DNA of 64,000 bases, taken from assembly GCF_024323335.1 (NCBI RefSeq), contig NC_066585.1, positions 183,414,294 through 183,478,293 on the forward strand. Direction: 5' to 3'. The notes beneath the pieces were generated by a model, which was not told the origin of the DNA, did no database searches, and saw nothing but the letters and a program-made list of their open reading frames with translations. The position numbers were made by a program, and so were the translations under genes. Positions within the stretch are counted from its first letter, which is position 1. The number at the start of each line of letters is the position of its first letter. Below are positions 1 through 12,659 of this stretch, piece after piece. This stretch comes from Lathyrus oleraceus. Taxonomy: Eukaryota; Streptophyta; Magnoliopsida; Fabales; Fabaceae.

Positions 1-1090
1 CGGTCTGCCGGTAATGGATATTGTATCTCATGCACTCTTTGGGTTTGTGTCCCCAGTTGAGTAAGATTCGTTTTCCCGTTGTGGATTCGAATGCCCATCC
101 TGTAAGTCGTTTTGCTTTTTCAAGCCCTCCTTTCGGATGATGAGTGTTTTGGAAGTGAAAACCAATTCACATCTTCGGATCTTATCCAACAACCCAGTAA
201 CCGGTTCAGGATAATTTTCCTTTCGAGTATATTATTCACGGTCTGCCGGTAATGAATAATATGTCTCATCTGAGTATTCTATCCACGTTCTGACGGTAAT
301 GGATATTATATCTCGTTCACTCTTGAGTCGATCTTTTGATTGTTTTCCCCTCAGAGTAAGATTCATTTTCCTTGTGGAATTGAATGTCCATCCTATAAAC
401 AAGTTTGCTTTCGCTCTCTTCAGGATGATGAGTGTTTTGGAAGTGAAATCCAATTCACGCTTTGGTCGGTCACCTATTATATACCCAGTAACCGGTATCC
501 TTGGTGTTCCCTCCTTTTCTGCTCCCTATTATGACCTTGGTCCCCCTGTGGAATCAGATTTTCCTGAGTTTGTTACCCGTATGCTTGGTAACATCTCATT
601 TCTTTGTTGCTTCCCCAGTGGAACCTTTTCTTTTGCTTCTCCTCAGGAGTCAGCTTGTGTTTCTCCAATGGATTTATTTTCCTTTGGAATTATTCTTTTC
701 CCCAGTGTGAGTCCTTCACTCCCCAGTGGGTTCTCCAGTCTGTTTTCTGTTTTCTAATCAGAGTCGTGTTTTGTTCACGTTATGTCAGTTTTATCTTCCC
801 CAGTTTGGAGTCGTGTTTTGTACACATTTCTTTTTCTTTTATTATCCCCATAGAGTCTTGTTAGAGTCTCTGTTCCTGGTGAGTGTATCACTCCGATGGA
901 TCGTCTTTTCTTCTGTGTGAGTCATATTCCCCACAGAATTTGTGTCTTTTGCATGCATACATCTGCATCATGAGGTCTCTTAGGGACCAAAATTTGTCTC
1001 ATTACTGTTATTTAAGTCCATTCTACCGCGTCGAGATGAAGATTTCTAAACTTCACTTCTCCGGCTAGAATGACCTTAAATAGGGGCATC
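1..1090 (+). mobile_element. 3' internal noncoding end of LTR retroelement A
   Basis: This stretch lies immediately upstream of a TGTAAGACCCC LTR start at 1091 and ends in a short purine-rich run (AAATAGGGGCATC, about 1078-1090) that fits a polypurine tract. It is T-rich on the + strand and full of short 'ccccagtgg/agtc' words, as seen in the untranslated 3' region of Ogre-like elements. No conserved protein is recognisable, and the open frames look like chance frames. The rest of the element lies left of the window. Confidence 0.6.
2..580 (+). repeat. Imperfect tandem duplication, period about 290 bp
   Basis: The words GGTCTGCCGGTAATGGATAT (2) and GTTCTGACGGTAATGGATAT (288), GTAAGATTC (62 and 355), GATGATGAGTGTTTTGGAAG (137 and 425) and CCCAGTAACCGG (193 and 484) recur in the same order with a spacing of 286-293 bases. 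Two copies are visible, and the first may continue to the left. Confidence 0.75.
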
Positions 1091-2390
1091 TGTAAGACCC
1101 CAATTTTGGGCCCTAAGATCCCTCATGACCCATATCATTCATATCATAACCTCAAGGATCATTGCATGCCTTTGCTTCCCTCCTAGTGGGTAGATTGCTT
1201 TGTGGGTTATTTCTTGATCACCAAGCATGCTTTGCATTTGTATATCTTTGCTTTCATGTGTTTATCATTCAAAAAGTACAAAAATATTGTCTGTTTAACC
1301 TTGTTGCTTGCAGTGGAAGCAATCATCAGAAATTAGGTCAAAGATGGTCAACAGTCAGTCAAAGCAATGGATGATGGCCATTCTTGTGGAATTTGGACAT
1401 CATGATCAATAATCAAAGGTTCATATGACTTGTGATATCATTTGAAGTCAAGTTCTCAAGGATTTAGGGTTTGGAAATCATCAGAAGGAGTTCAATCAGT
1501 CCAAAACCCTAGCAAAGTCAAACTTGGTCAACAGTTGATTTAATCAAGATTTGATGGGTAGAATTGATTTGAAGGAGTTCATTCATGCTTATATAAGCCT
1601 CATATATCATGTCAAACCTCATCATGGAAGAAAATCAAGCCAATCAGAAATTTTCCAGAAATAGAAAGTGGACCTGTAATTTCAACTGCCAAAAATGGAA
1701 ACTTCTTGATCTTAAACTTACATCATGATACAAGCTCCAAATGAATTTTTGCCCAACATGAAAGTTGAAGATCTTGTCTTCCCATTTTCAAAAAGTCCAA
1801 GAACATCAAAATCCCATGTGTGGTTGTCAGGATATGATCAAATCATTTTCACCAATTTTTGAACTTCAACAAGCCATAACTCTCAAACCATAAGGCCAAA
1901 TTTGGTGGGGTTTTTTCCTACACACCACATTTTTCATCCTCTTTCCAAAAATATAAATTTCATGACCTAAAACCTTGCCAATCAAAATGGCATTTTCGGA
2001 CCTTTTGCATTTAAAATCAAAGTTTGACCAAACTTTGACTTTTTGCTCCTTTGACTTTTTCTTGATTTGGCCAATTGGGAAATGCTTTAAACCATATTTG
2101 AAACTTGCCTCAAGCCATAAACCATCATCATACCACCATTTTCCCATCATTTTGAATCAAAATGCAAATTTGGCAATTTGGCAAAAGAAGCTTCACAAAA
2201 GTAAAAATCAGTACAGCTTTTTCTTGTACAACCAAAACAGCAAATATGTTGTCCTTTTTGCAGCCTGTAGCAGCCCAATTTCTCAGCAAAAACACACCTC
2301 CACTTCATTTGGACATAATTAGCAAAAATGCAAATGAGTGCATTTACACTAAACAAGCTTACCATTTAATTAAGTGATGTTAAACAGGTG

Positions 2391-2400
2391 ATATATAAAG
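2391..2400 (+). promoter_or_regulatory. TATA box of LTR A
   Basis: ATATATAAAG sits about 1.3 kb into the LTR and precedes a pyrimidine-rich stretch and CAAACAAACCC. It is the best candidate for the U3 promoter of this LTR. Confidence 0.5.
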
Positions 2401-2979
2401 GTTTTTCTGTCCAAACAAACCCTAGTTTTTAGAGCCTACACACAGAAATTCCTGACTTCATTCCTTCTTGCATTTTGGCATTTTCGAGATTCCTGCACAA
2501 ACCACCAAAAAACTCCTGAACAACCTTCATTGTTCCATGACTTAGACAGTATTGGGAAGCTCATTCAAGCATTACTCATCACCATCACAGCCATCTTCTC
2601 ACTCTGTTTTCCTCATGTACATGAAATGGCAATTTGAGATTTGAAGGGTTCTAAGTATTCTCGAGCTAGAAAAGCATCATTATCCAGCACTACAAAGCTC
2701 AAGGACCATCTGTTTCAACACGATACCATCAATACCTCACTGCATCTTGAGTTGCTTCAAAACTAAGTAAGTTTTCGAATCCCTTCTTTTGCCATGCCAT
2801 GATGTACTTCTGAAAGATCTTTTTGAGCTGTTTCCAATGAACTAAAGCATGCTTGATTTGGTTGTGGTTTGGCCAAGAAATCTTGAGTTTCATTTTTGTG
2901 TACAAATGCACTATCCATCGATTTGCTCATGTGGTTGTGATTCCTTGAAAACCATTGCTATATGATGTTTGTACTTATT

Positions 2980-4760
2980 TTGATGAAGCTATTGATACGC
3001 ATATGGTTGATTTCTGAGCATTTTGATTCTTGGTGATTTTGCATGATGCTGACCAATGTTGCTGTTTTGCTGTTTTTTTGAACTGCCAAGAAAATCCCTT
3101 TGATATGCTTATGCTGTTGTTGATGGATAACGCATGAGGTTGTATGTTTGTTTGAATCATGTTGTTGATGCTGTCTTTCATGATGATGATGTTGAATACT
3201 GTTGCATAACTCTGCCCAGAAAATCTCATTAGTGTGTTTATGCTGTTGGTGATTGATGTTAGTTGATGTTGGTTATTGCATGAGCATTGAGGCTGGTTAG
3301 GTTTACTTTATTCATGGTTGATAAAAGTTGCTATTGACTGCTTGCTAAATCCATGATGATGTATGTTTGTGCTAAGTCATTTTGATGTTGAAGAACATGT
3401 ACTGCTATGCTGAGTTTCAATTGGTTATGAATTGATTTCCATGTCCTATTGCTGTTATGATGATGCTGCTTACTGCTATCAAACCATAAAACTTGTCCAG
3501 AAAAAATTCCCATGATTATGCTGTTTTTCATTGCCATATGCTGGATATGTTTTTGTTCATGTCCATGGATGATGTTGCTTGGAAGTGAAGTGATGAATGT
3601 TGCTGTCATGAAAACCTAGCATATTTCTAGAAATCCAGTTCCTATATGCATGTGTGTTGATGGCTGTTACTGTTGGTAATTACATGAATCATTGCTTTGG
3701 CCATTTGTCTACCATGTTGTTTGAATTTGGCATGCTGTTAATGAAAAATGAATTTGAATGTTGAATGCTGTTGTGGCTGGTCGATTTTTGTGTTGCTACA
3801 CATTGCCAAATGTCTATGCTGCTATATGCTGTTGTTTTTTGATGAACATTGTTGAATGATGGAGCTTGCCATGCTGTTTTGAATCTCATGAACATGTTCA
3901 GAAAAAACCAATGTGACTGTGTTGTATGCTTGTTAAATGCTTGCTAGAACATTGCCAAAACCTTAATGCTGCATGATGAAGTTATCACCATGTCATTGTG
4001 TATTGTTACTCGAATTTGGTATGATGATGATGTTGATGTTCATGATACCCTGCTGCAGTGTTGAAACATGTTGTATGCTGCTGTTTATTTTTGAATGATT
4101 ATTAGTGATGAATACATGTAACCATGCTGTTATGCTTGCTGCTATGTGCTGTTGTTCTAAAACCATAAACCCCTGCTGTTCATGAGCTTCACCTGTTTTA
4201 ATTTCCAGAAATTTGAATGTTGTGTTTTGGTTAGTATTGATTGATGCTCCTGTACCAATGTCCTGCTAAATGATATGCTGTTGGGTGATGGTCGATTTTT
4301 TTTGTTTTGATGTTGATGAACCATAAACATGAAATTGATGCTGCTATTGCTGTTTTGAACTTGGCCCAGAAATCCATGTTGTTTATATACTGTCATGTGT
4401 TGTTGTTTTGTTTATGAACATGCTGCCATGCTAAAACCATGCTGCAATTTTGAAACATGTTGTTGCTTTTGTTTGTTCTATTTGATATGATGATTGATGA
4501 ACATGATGCTATTGCCATGCCCGATTTTACTTTCTGGAAGTATTGTTCATAGTTGGTTATTGATGGAACTCATACCCTGTTTGTTCATGTTTATGAACCT
4601 GCCCAGAACATCTCCTTGAATTGTGTCTGTTTTTTCTGTTTAATACCATTTGAGGATAATGTTTAGTTGCCAGGCTGATTGGGCCTCTTGGTTGGAATTA
4701 ATTTTTATGATGTTGGTCACATGAACATGAATTGCTGTACCAACCATAAAGCATGTCTGC
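2980..4760 (+). repeat. Degenerate low-complexity block rich in GATGTTGCTGTT / CATGAAC words
   Basis: About 1.8 kb inside LTR A is built from drifting copies of short words such as TGATGATGTTG, GCTGTTGTT, CATGCTGTT, CATGAACATG and GCCCAGAAA at irregular spacing. No coding frame is credible. LTR B has no matching block that I can see, and this block largely explains the extra length of LTR A. Confidence 0.6.
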
Positions 4761-7089
4761 CCAGATTTTTCATGAATCATGTTTGAATTTTATTGTTTGT
4801 ATGTTGTGTCATGAACCTGCTGCATCAACGCCATGCTTTTTGTTTGATGATGTTGAAATTCGTTGTTGAGTTGGTTGCACAAGAATGCCTTGCCATAGTT
4901 GAAACCCTAGGGTTTATGTTGCCCAGCAACTTGATTTTCGATTGGCTGTTGTTGTTGTGTGTACTGTTGCATTGAGGGCCAACCAATCAGGTTATTTCGT
5001 TTGGCCCTCCAAAACACAGCCGTTTTGATAAGTGATAGTTAGAATTGCAAAAATGCCATCGGTCAACTTATGTTGACTTGCCATGCCTTACTTTTGTTCA
5101 TGTTTCATCCAAATATTTACCAATCTTCCATAATTCATATTTCACTCAAATCAAATCCAAAAATCATGAAACTTTTTCCATCATTTTCACAAGAGTGTCT
5201 AGTATTTGATTCTGATTTTTAATAAATTTTTCATTGGCTGGATTTTTATTGATATTTGTTTTCCCAACATGTATGCATAAATGATACATTGTTCCATTCC
5301 TTTTGTGAAATTGTCATATTGCATCCAATGCCTTTGAAATTTTTTGTGGTGAAACTAGACACATTGATCTTCATTTCCATATAAAGTTTGTGCATTTATC
5401 ATTTGTGGATTGAGAGTTATGATTTTCTGAAGTTATGTGTTACATTTGGTGCTATGCCATGATCATGCATTTTCCTGATTTTTGTTCACACACTTCCCTA
5501 CATCCAAATCACTTGAAATTTTGCATGAATGATCCCTTGTATGTCTTATTGATGTATGAATTTTCTTGGAATTAATCTTGCTGTTTTCCATTTGATTGAG
5601 AATTTTCTTCCATGCTTGGTCATTTGTTGACTTTTTGTGCTATGCCTTGCCAAACCTTTTGTGAAATTCTCAAATCTTATTGTATGATCATGAAATTTCA
5701 TATGTGATAACTAGACTTCTCAAGCTTTGCATTGGTGTTAATCTCATTCATTTCTCTTCTGTTTTCAAATTGATATGATTTTTTGAAGTTGACCCATGCT
5801 TGTTGACTTTTACCATGCTTACTTGAATTTGATTTGACTTCATGAATTTCATTAACTGCCTTCCTCTCATCCAAATGCATTGAAATTTGACATGTATACC
5901 ATGTTAGATGTTAGGATTGAGTGTGATTTATTTCATAATTTTTGAGATTGTTTGAGTTGACTTTTGAATGAAGTCTTTGCTGTTGACTTTTGTATGCTTC
6001 TCTTGCCATGCTTTGCACCCTTTTGCATATGAAATGATCATAATGCATGATATAATTGTGAATCCAATTGAGAATGCTTCTTGAATGTTTAGACTTGGTT
6101 TGGGTTGACTTTTTCTTGCTGCCTTGACTTTTTTCTTCCATCTTTGACCCTAGGCTAGTCCTAGTGGTCTTGTAAGCTTACAATTGAGCTGTTTGTTTCA
6201 GGTTGAGCACCAATGCCCCAAAGACCTTTCAATTTTGATTGAGTTGGTTTGTTTATCATGTGCTAACATTTGTTTTGTAGGTGACTCACATGCTTGAGTC
6301 TTTGTGCCTTGCACAATTGGTCCCTCTGTGGTTGACTTTTGGTTTATTTCCTTTGATTTTGACTGTTGACTTGTTTACTAATGAGTCTGACTTTTTCAGG
6401 TACTTTAGTTGCCTAAGTTCTTTGAACTTGATTGCTTGCTTTGCTTTTTAGCATTTGCTTTGAGGTATAAACCCTTCTTCTTCATGTAGTCTGGAGACCC
6501 GGTCTGTTATTTGACCGGGCAAACTGTCTGAAGTCCTCCTTAAGAGGCAATGCCTGTGTTTGTTTATATTTGTCCTAAGCAGGAAAAGTCCTTCAAGTAA
6601 GGCAATTGGTGGAAGGTAGGGATAAGCAATCTATCCCCCACTATTCAGTGTGTCCTCTCTTTGCTCCCATTACATGGTTGAAGCAAATGAGATAAATACC
6701 CAAGATCTAATCGAGTCAATAATGTGGAGAGAGTTCCTACTTTCTGAACTCCCACACTTTCTTTTATGCTCTCTCTGATCTGAGATAGAAGCAATGAGGC
6801 ACACCCCTCATCCCCTTTTCATCTGCTTCACCTGAGCCCCTCAATGGCCAGGTTAAGAGCGACCTTCACCCATTACAGTGGACTTTCAAAGTCAAACCCT
6901 CTTGTGTGAGCCCCCATTGTTTGGCTATAGAGTGTGTTGTTTGATACTCATTGATTGATTAATTGCTTCATGTGCACTTGCTTGCCTGTATGCTATGCAT
7001 TTATCATCATCATCAATTGCCATTAATGCATGATCATCTCATTTGCTTTTGTGATGTTATCATTGTTTGTTTACCCATTGAGGACAATT

Positions 7090-7680
7090 GTAAGTCCATC
7101 TCTTTTGGCATTTGCTCCTGTGATATGGAAGGATAGAGTGTAAGACCTCATTGGTCACTCATATCTTCTGTTGCTTTGATTCGTATGTGAGGATACAGTT
7201 ATAAGTCCCTGTAAGTTGGCATCTGTTATCCTGTGATCATAATTTGATCTGTTTGATTTGTATGTGAGGTTGCAGTTATAAGTCCCTGTAAGTTGGCATT
7301 TGCATTCCTGTGATCATATTGTTTCTTCTGTTCTTGTATGTGAGGATCCATTGTAAGCCCCTGTGATGTGGCATTGGATTTCCTGTGAGCATACTGTGGA
7401 GTTAACCTAAGTCCAGATAGATTGGCAGTTGACTTTCATATTTCATCTTTGTTTTTCTTTTGAGGAGATTAGTGTAAGTCCATTGAGTGGCATCTGATAT
7501 CCGTTTCTGTTTTAGGAGACTGGTGTAAATCCATTTATTGGTATCCGGTATCCGCTTTTATTTCTTTGCCTGTGGAGATTAGTGTAAGTCCATAGAGTGG
7601 CTTCTGATATCCCGTTTTGTTTTAGGAGATTGGTATAAGACCATTGATTGGCATCCGGTATCCGTCTTTCTTTTTGTTTG
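7090..7680 (+). repeat. Degenerate tandem repeats, units about 60-100 bp
   Basis: Units of the form GTATGTGAGGAT...TATAAGTCCCTGTAAGTTGGCAT...CCTGTGATCATA (7180, 7258, 7336) pass into units of the form GGAGATTAGTGTAAGTCCAT...GGCATCTGATATCC (7464, 7510, 7574, 7625). A homologous repeat block lies in the opposite orientation in LTR B (12820-12985), so it is an old family-specific feature of these LTRs. Confidence 0.65.
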
Positions 7681-8679
7681 TTTGTTATTTGTTATTCCAA
7701 AGGACACACTTGAATCATCTGCTATATGATTTCAAGAAGTGAACCTTCTAAGAAGTTTTACTATCCATCCTCATCCATTCATCATTCACTATGTCCTAAA
7801 CCTTTTCACACTTTACCTTTCAAACTTGACATAAGTATTGTGCAAACATCTTCATGTTTTCAAATTAAAAACCTGGACTCAAGTCCTTGACCTTTTTCAA
7901 ACTTCATTTCATAATACTTATCTGAATCAATCTTAATCATACTTTGACTCCATTTTCATAATCATAATCAGTAATTCCACTCATTCACTTGTTTTAGCTT
8001 TGTCCATTAATCTTTTCATACATGAGCTATAGGTTTGATTTATCTTAGTGGTTGATGTTAATCTCACCTTCTGTCTTTAGTGATTGAATTGTAAGCCTTC
8101 CTTGCCTATTATAGGGTTAACCCCTCCCTGGCAAGTTGAAGCTGTTCTCACATGGTGGACGTTGTTGTTTATATAAGGTTGAGTTTTCTCCCGTGGATAA
8201 CGTAAGACCTAGGGTTTGTGTTTAAAATTGAACCTAACCCACTTTTGGAAATCTTTTAGCCGAACTACGGCGTTCTGATCCTTACCTTTGATGGAAGGTA
8301 CGTAGGCAACGGGTTCATCCGTTCGAACCCAATAACCCAATAATAAAAATTGTATATTCTTTTCTCATCATCCCAATCATGTTTGCACAATCTTTTTGTC
8401 ATAACAAATAATAATTTTGCATAACAAGTGTGAAAAGGGCTCCCTAGGAGTACCTAGGACGTAGTGGGTGCCTAACACCTTCCCATTGCGTAATTTACCC
8501 CTTACCCAGAATCTCTGATCTTTTTATTAGTTTTCTACGTGTAAAACTTCTTAGGCTTTTGTTCGCTTTTTAGCCAATCCTTTGGATAAATAAAAGTGCG
8601 GTGGCGACTCGAAATTTCATTGTATCTCCTAGCTTATGATTTAACCAATAGATCATATAGCGACGAATACACCGCTACA

Positions 8680-9098
8680 GTCATCAACATAGCATTCAAT
8701 TTCATGATTAATCATATCATGAAACAAAGTCACTCTGATACATGGCACTGGTGTTCTGCTTCTCTAGAGGACAGTCTTCTCCTAATGGTAGCTTGCATAT
8801 AGCGACATTGGTATCCGACCCTGGCATATCCTGACACGACCAGGCGAAGGTATCCACATGCTCTTTCCACAGGGCTATCATTCTGCTCTCGACTCGCCTC
8901 TGAAGCGGCCCCAATTTCCATTTCCTTTCTGACCTCGCCAGTACCCAGATTAACAAGCTCAACTTGCTCTTCGTGCAGCTGAATCACCTTCTCCTCTTGT
9001 TTCAACAACCTGGCTAATTCCAGCAGATCACAATCTTCTTCGCCTTCTTCTTTGGCATGATAGATCAGATTGTCGAAGTCATTCAAAGGTGTAACCAA
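8680..9098 (-). pseudogene. Element B pol fragment: protease/RT linker and deleted reverse transcriptase
   Basis: Reading from 9098, the first frame gives the linker typical of Ogre pol (DFDNLIYHAKEEGEEDC..., ...VELVNLGTGEVRKE). A frameshift near 8905 moves the match to the next frame (HVDTFAWSCQDMPGSDTN, then EDCPLEK), the conserved start of the reverse transcriptase. Near 8748 the sequence jumps from that N-terminal motif to NTSAMYQ and then, after another small frame change, to FHDMINHEIECYVDD at 8725-8680. By comparison with gypsy reverse transcriptases, roughly 110-130 residues of fingers and palm are missing. The catalytic YVDD is the last codon group before LTR A interrupts it. Confidence 0.8.
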
Positions 9099-9412
9099 AT
9101 TGTTATCAATGAGATCCGGAGAATAGTCACTTTTGAGGTCAGAACAAGACGAATCAAAAGGAAAGAAAAATGAAAATAAACATTGCCATTTTTATTTGTT
9201 TTTAAACTGCAAAAATAAATGAAAAACAGGGAACACCGTTTTTAACTACAAAAACATTCATTTATTAATGATGAAAAATGTTGCAAAATGAAACACATGA
9301 GGTGGCCCTTACAATGAACCATTACGTTTCGGGCAAAACGTATGGCTTTCATGCAAACAGAATTGAAAAACAGAAATATTACTCTTCAGGATGAGTGACA
9401 GTGATGATCTTT
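9099..9412 (-). other. Noncoding gap between gag and pol, probably intron-like
   Basis: About 310 bases without a credible frame separate the end of gag (TAA/TAG-rich after 9413) from the pol linker. It is T-rich on the minus strand and contains a TTTTTGCAG word. Element D has a comparable gap of about 200 bases at the same place (42490-42697). Ogre elements are known for an intron within the gag-pol region; assigning this gap to it is my inference. Confidence 0.4.
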
Positions 9413-11131
9413 TTAGGCCTTCCAGTTCTGGACTTCCATCCCTGGTACGCACGGTTTTATCCAACCATCAAACTCGCAGTCACTGTCAATCTCTTCACCT
9501 ATCGCACAGGCGTGATCCGAATCTTCAGCAATTGCACCCACCATCACCTGACCATGCGCCGACATGGGATTAGCATTAACATTCGGAGAGGGTGCAAAAT
9601 TGATGGCCTTGGAGTCTACCAGATCCTGGACAACATGCTTAAAAGCTCTACAACCCTCAATGTTATGCCCTGGTGTACCATAATGGAATTCACACTCGGC
9701 GTTCTCATCATAATTAGGAGGCCTCTGATCTGATCTTACCGGAACCATCATCCTTGGCTGAACCAACCCAAGATCCATCAATTTCTTAAACAATAAAGCA
9801 TATGTCACGGGCGGCTTATCGAACTGACGATCAATCCCTTTTCCCCTCACTTGGTACCCGGCTCTCTGTGCTCTCTGTTGAGGTGGCTGACGCTGCTGTT
9901 GTACCGATTGATTACCAGCAGGGGTGGTTACCGCAGCAGTGTGCTGGTAGTAACGATCCCTACCGTGTCCCCTTTGAGCATACACAACACTCGATTCACC
10001 CTCATTTTTGCGCTGACCGTTCCCAAATGGCTTCTTCACTCCAGATGGCGGAGCATTTCCCTGTATTTTCCCCATTCTCAGCCAACTTTCAATTCTCTCA
10101 CCAGCCACTACTATGTCTGCAAAGCCAGTGACGGGACAACCCACCATCCTTTCAGCAAAAAACCCCTGCAGGGTACCCATGAACAGATCAGACATCTCCC
10201 GATCCACCAGCGGAGGTTGAACTCTGGCAGCCAACTCCCTCCATCTCTGTGCGTATTCTTTAAACCCTTCACTCGGCTTCTGAGACATACCCTGCAGCTG
10301 GGTACGGCTAGGAGCCATGTCAGCATTGAACTGGTACTATTTAAAGAATGCATCTCTGAGATCCTGCCAACTCTTGATATCCGAAGACTTCAACTTGGTA
10401 TACCATTCAAGAGATCCACCAGACAGACTATCTTGGAAGAAGTACATCCAGAGCTTCTGATCTGTTGTATAGGCAGAAATTTTCCGGACAAAGGCCTGGA
10501 GATGAGTTTCCGGGCAAGAACTCCCATTATATTTATCAAATGCAGGCGCTTTGAACTTTTGTGGGATCACAATCCCCTCTACCAGCCCCATGTTCGACAT
10601 ATTGACAACCCCCGGAGTAGCATGGCTCTCTAAAGCTCTAATCTTTTCTGCCAGCAACTGAATCTCTTTGTTTGGTGGTTGGACACCGTATTGACCAAAC
10701 GACTCATTCATCAAGGAGAATTGATCAGTTTCTCGGTCTTCCTCTCTATCATCCTCAACCCCAAAGAAAGGAGGAAACAAACTGTCCTTCACATTATTGC
10801 CCATCTGACCGGGTCCACCACCTATGGCAGCACCAAACCCACCGACATTATTAGTCACTACACCCACCATTGTCCTCTTTCCACCGTCCCTAGAACCACC
10901 CAGACCATGGTTAGAGACACCATCCAGATTAACACCACTGTTGGCAGCTGAAGCCCACTCGAGCTTCTCTACTTTATCAGCCAGTGCCTTCTGCCCGACT
11001 GCAAACCCTTGCATGATGTTAATCAACTCATTCATCTTCTCCTTCAGCTCGAGAAAGTCTGTATTAGGTAGATCCATCAGCCTTGGTATATTGCGTCTGG
11101 TGAAGTATCTGTGTGGACGTGTTGAGTGCAA
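9413..11131 (-). pseudogene. gag: Element B gag polyprotein, one nonsense codon
   Basis: One frame runs from 11131 to 9413 and is broken only by TAG at 10337-10339, in a context (AFFK*YQFNADMAPSR) where relatives have Gln. The N-terminal part has a coiled segment (LKEKMNELINIMQGF) and a Gly/Asn-rich spacer. The retrotransposon gag core follows (FKAPAFDKYNGSSCPETHLQ, LWMYFFQDSL, EWYTKLKSS, then GFKEYAQRWRELAARVQPPL). A degenerate zinc-knuckle-like motif, CEFHYGTPGHNIEGC, lies near the C-terminus. In the living element this protein would form the particle. The single CAG-to-TAG change suggests fairly recent decay. Confidence 0.85.
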
Positions 11132-12352
11132 AGGTACAACTCTACGAGCACGAGCAATGATTCCTGAGTAAACCCAAACATGTTAGAAACTGACACCTGC
11201 AAAACAGAAGACAGGTTATTATGACTCACACATGAATGCAATGTCTATCCGTATGAGGAACACTCTTTCCTTCGATTCTGGCTTCATCGAGACGGATAAA
11301 AATTCGACAATAACATTCTGACATCAGGATGTCTCTCAACCAGAATCTCAATCGAGAATGTACCCTGAGTATGGATAGACATGAGTTAGATGCCGATGAA
11401 TGCAAAATATGGATGATGTTGATGCGTGAATGCAATGCACTGTGCCATCCTCCAAGTCATCTGAACATTTACTGCACTGAGTTACAGCCTCTGAACCGAT
11501 CATAACCATCTGAGGTACTGAGCAACCACAAATCCGACTTGGGGTTCCGAAATAAACGGAACTGAAAGATACATCACCATCATCACCAGAGATTCTCTAA
11601 ACAGATAACCATAAGACCCTCTGAACCAGCCCGGGGAATCCTGAAATAAACGGATCCCCACTGATAAATACCACGGACAGAACTCCAGCGTCTCAGAAGT
11701 AAATCCATAAATTCGACTTATAAATAGAACTCTGATCAATAACTGAACCATTAGTCACCATCAAAGTCACCATCAGAACAAGCATCTGTAAGAATCAACC
11801 CTCCCCTCACAGGTGAATTCTAATCAGGTCACCCTAAGGCGGATAATGGTCTCGACAATTGGGCAAAGATACTCAACGGGTTTGCCCTTTCGGGTGTGCC
11901 GTTGTAGCTCTCTTAAGATCGTCTAATCCAAAGATCCGGGAAAGAACGGTCACCGAAGTCAACAGCCCTAAAGAGATAACCCAACCAAAGTGGAACACCC
12001 CACTAAGGAAGAGCTCACTCAGAAGAACCTCGTCCGGCTTGTGGTATGTCACGTTGCAACAATATGCTGATAAAGCAAATGAGGAACGTGAGACCACACT
12101 AATCCTAGGTGTATACTCGGGCCTGGGTTTTAGCCCCACTCAGAACACCCACCCCAAATCATAGGAACCACCTGTACAGAGGACAGCAACATGATAGTAT
12201 GATGCATGCAAATATTTATGCAAATATATACACAATAGAATAATAATAAATGCAATAAATAGAGCAACACAAGCAACCTAAACTATCCTAGAGAACGCTA
12301 GGAGAGTCTCGCTTAGGGAAGATGGACCAGCAATAGGTCAACTTCTGTTATG
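11132..12352 (-). other. 5' leader of element B
   Basis: About 1.2 kb lies between the PBS and gag. The + strand frames here (for example 11859-12164) have no recognisable domain and are rejected. Canonical Ogre carries an additional ORF1 between LTR and gag. I do not see it here, whereas a fragment of it is present in element D (43476-44130). Confidence 0.5.
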
Positions 12353-12370
12353 TCCCCAGCAGAGTCGCCA
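12353..12370 (-). promoter_or_regulatory. Primer-binding site of element B
   Basis: On the minus strand it reads TGGCGACTCTGCTGGGGA, two bases after the LTR end GCGACA. It would pair with the 3' end of a tRNA ending ...GAGTCGCCA, which fits the arginine tRNA I recall being reported as primer for Ogre elements. The identical 18 bases occur at 40333-40350 on the + strand. Confidence 0.85.
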
Positions 12371-12659
12371 GCTGTCGCATCCGCGAAAAACAACCGGCGG
12401 GCTAAAACAAAACAAACAGAGCCGCCACCGTGCATTATTTATCCCAAAAGAGGGAAAGGAAACGCTCGAAGTAAACCTGGAAAAGACATGGTCTCGCGAC
12501 CAAAGAGATATGGGATCGGGAGTCGGTTATGCGAAGGGAAGGTATTAGCACCCATACGCATCCGTCGTACTCGACGGGATCCACGCTCAAAAGGAAAGAA
12601 GAAAGGTTGCTAAACGCTGCTCAAAAGAATGCACACACACACACTGAGAACAACACAGG

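Larger units (their letters stand above)
1091..8679 (+). mobile_element. Very long 3' LTR of Ogre-like element A (about 7.6 kb)
   Basis: It starts TGTAAGACCCC after a purine tract and ends ...CCGCTACA, so it has TG/CA ends. Near its right end it carries the words CTCCCTAGGAGTACCTAGGA and GTGCGGTGGCGACTC, the usual U5 end of Ogre-type LTRs. The middle (6150-6900) matches the reverse complement of LTR B (for example ACCCTAGGC...TCCTAGTGGT at 6147 against 14210, and CATGTAGTCTGGAGACC at 6485 against 13856), so both belong to one broad family. At 7589 bp it is about 2.5 kb longer than LTR B. The base after 8679 is element B's reverse transcriptase, so A is inserted in B. Its 5-bp target duplication should begin GTCAT, but its partner is outside the window. 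Confidence 0.75.

Noticed and set aside
9391..10633. Several long + strand frames opposite the gag gene (for example 9851-10633)
   Set aside because: They are antisense shadows of the minus-strand gag, which matches a known family; the + frames have no domain character.
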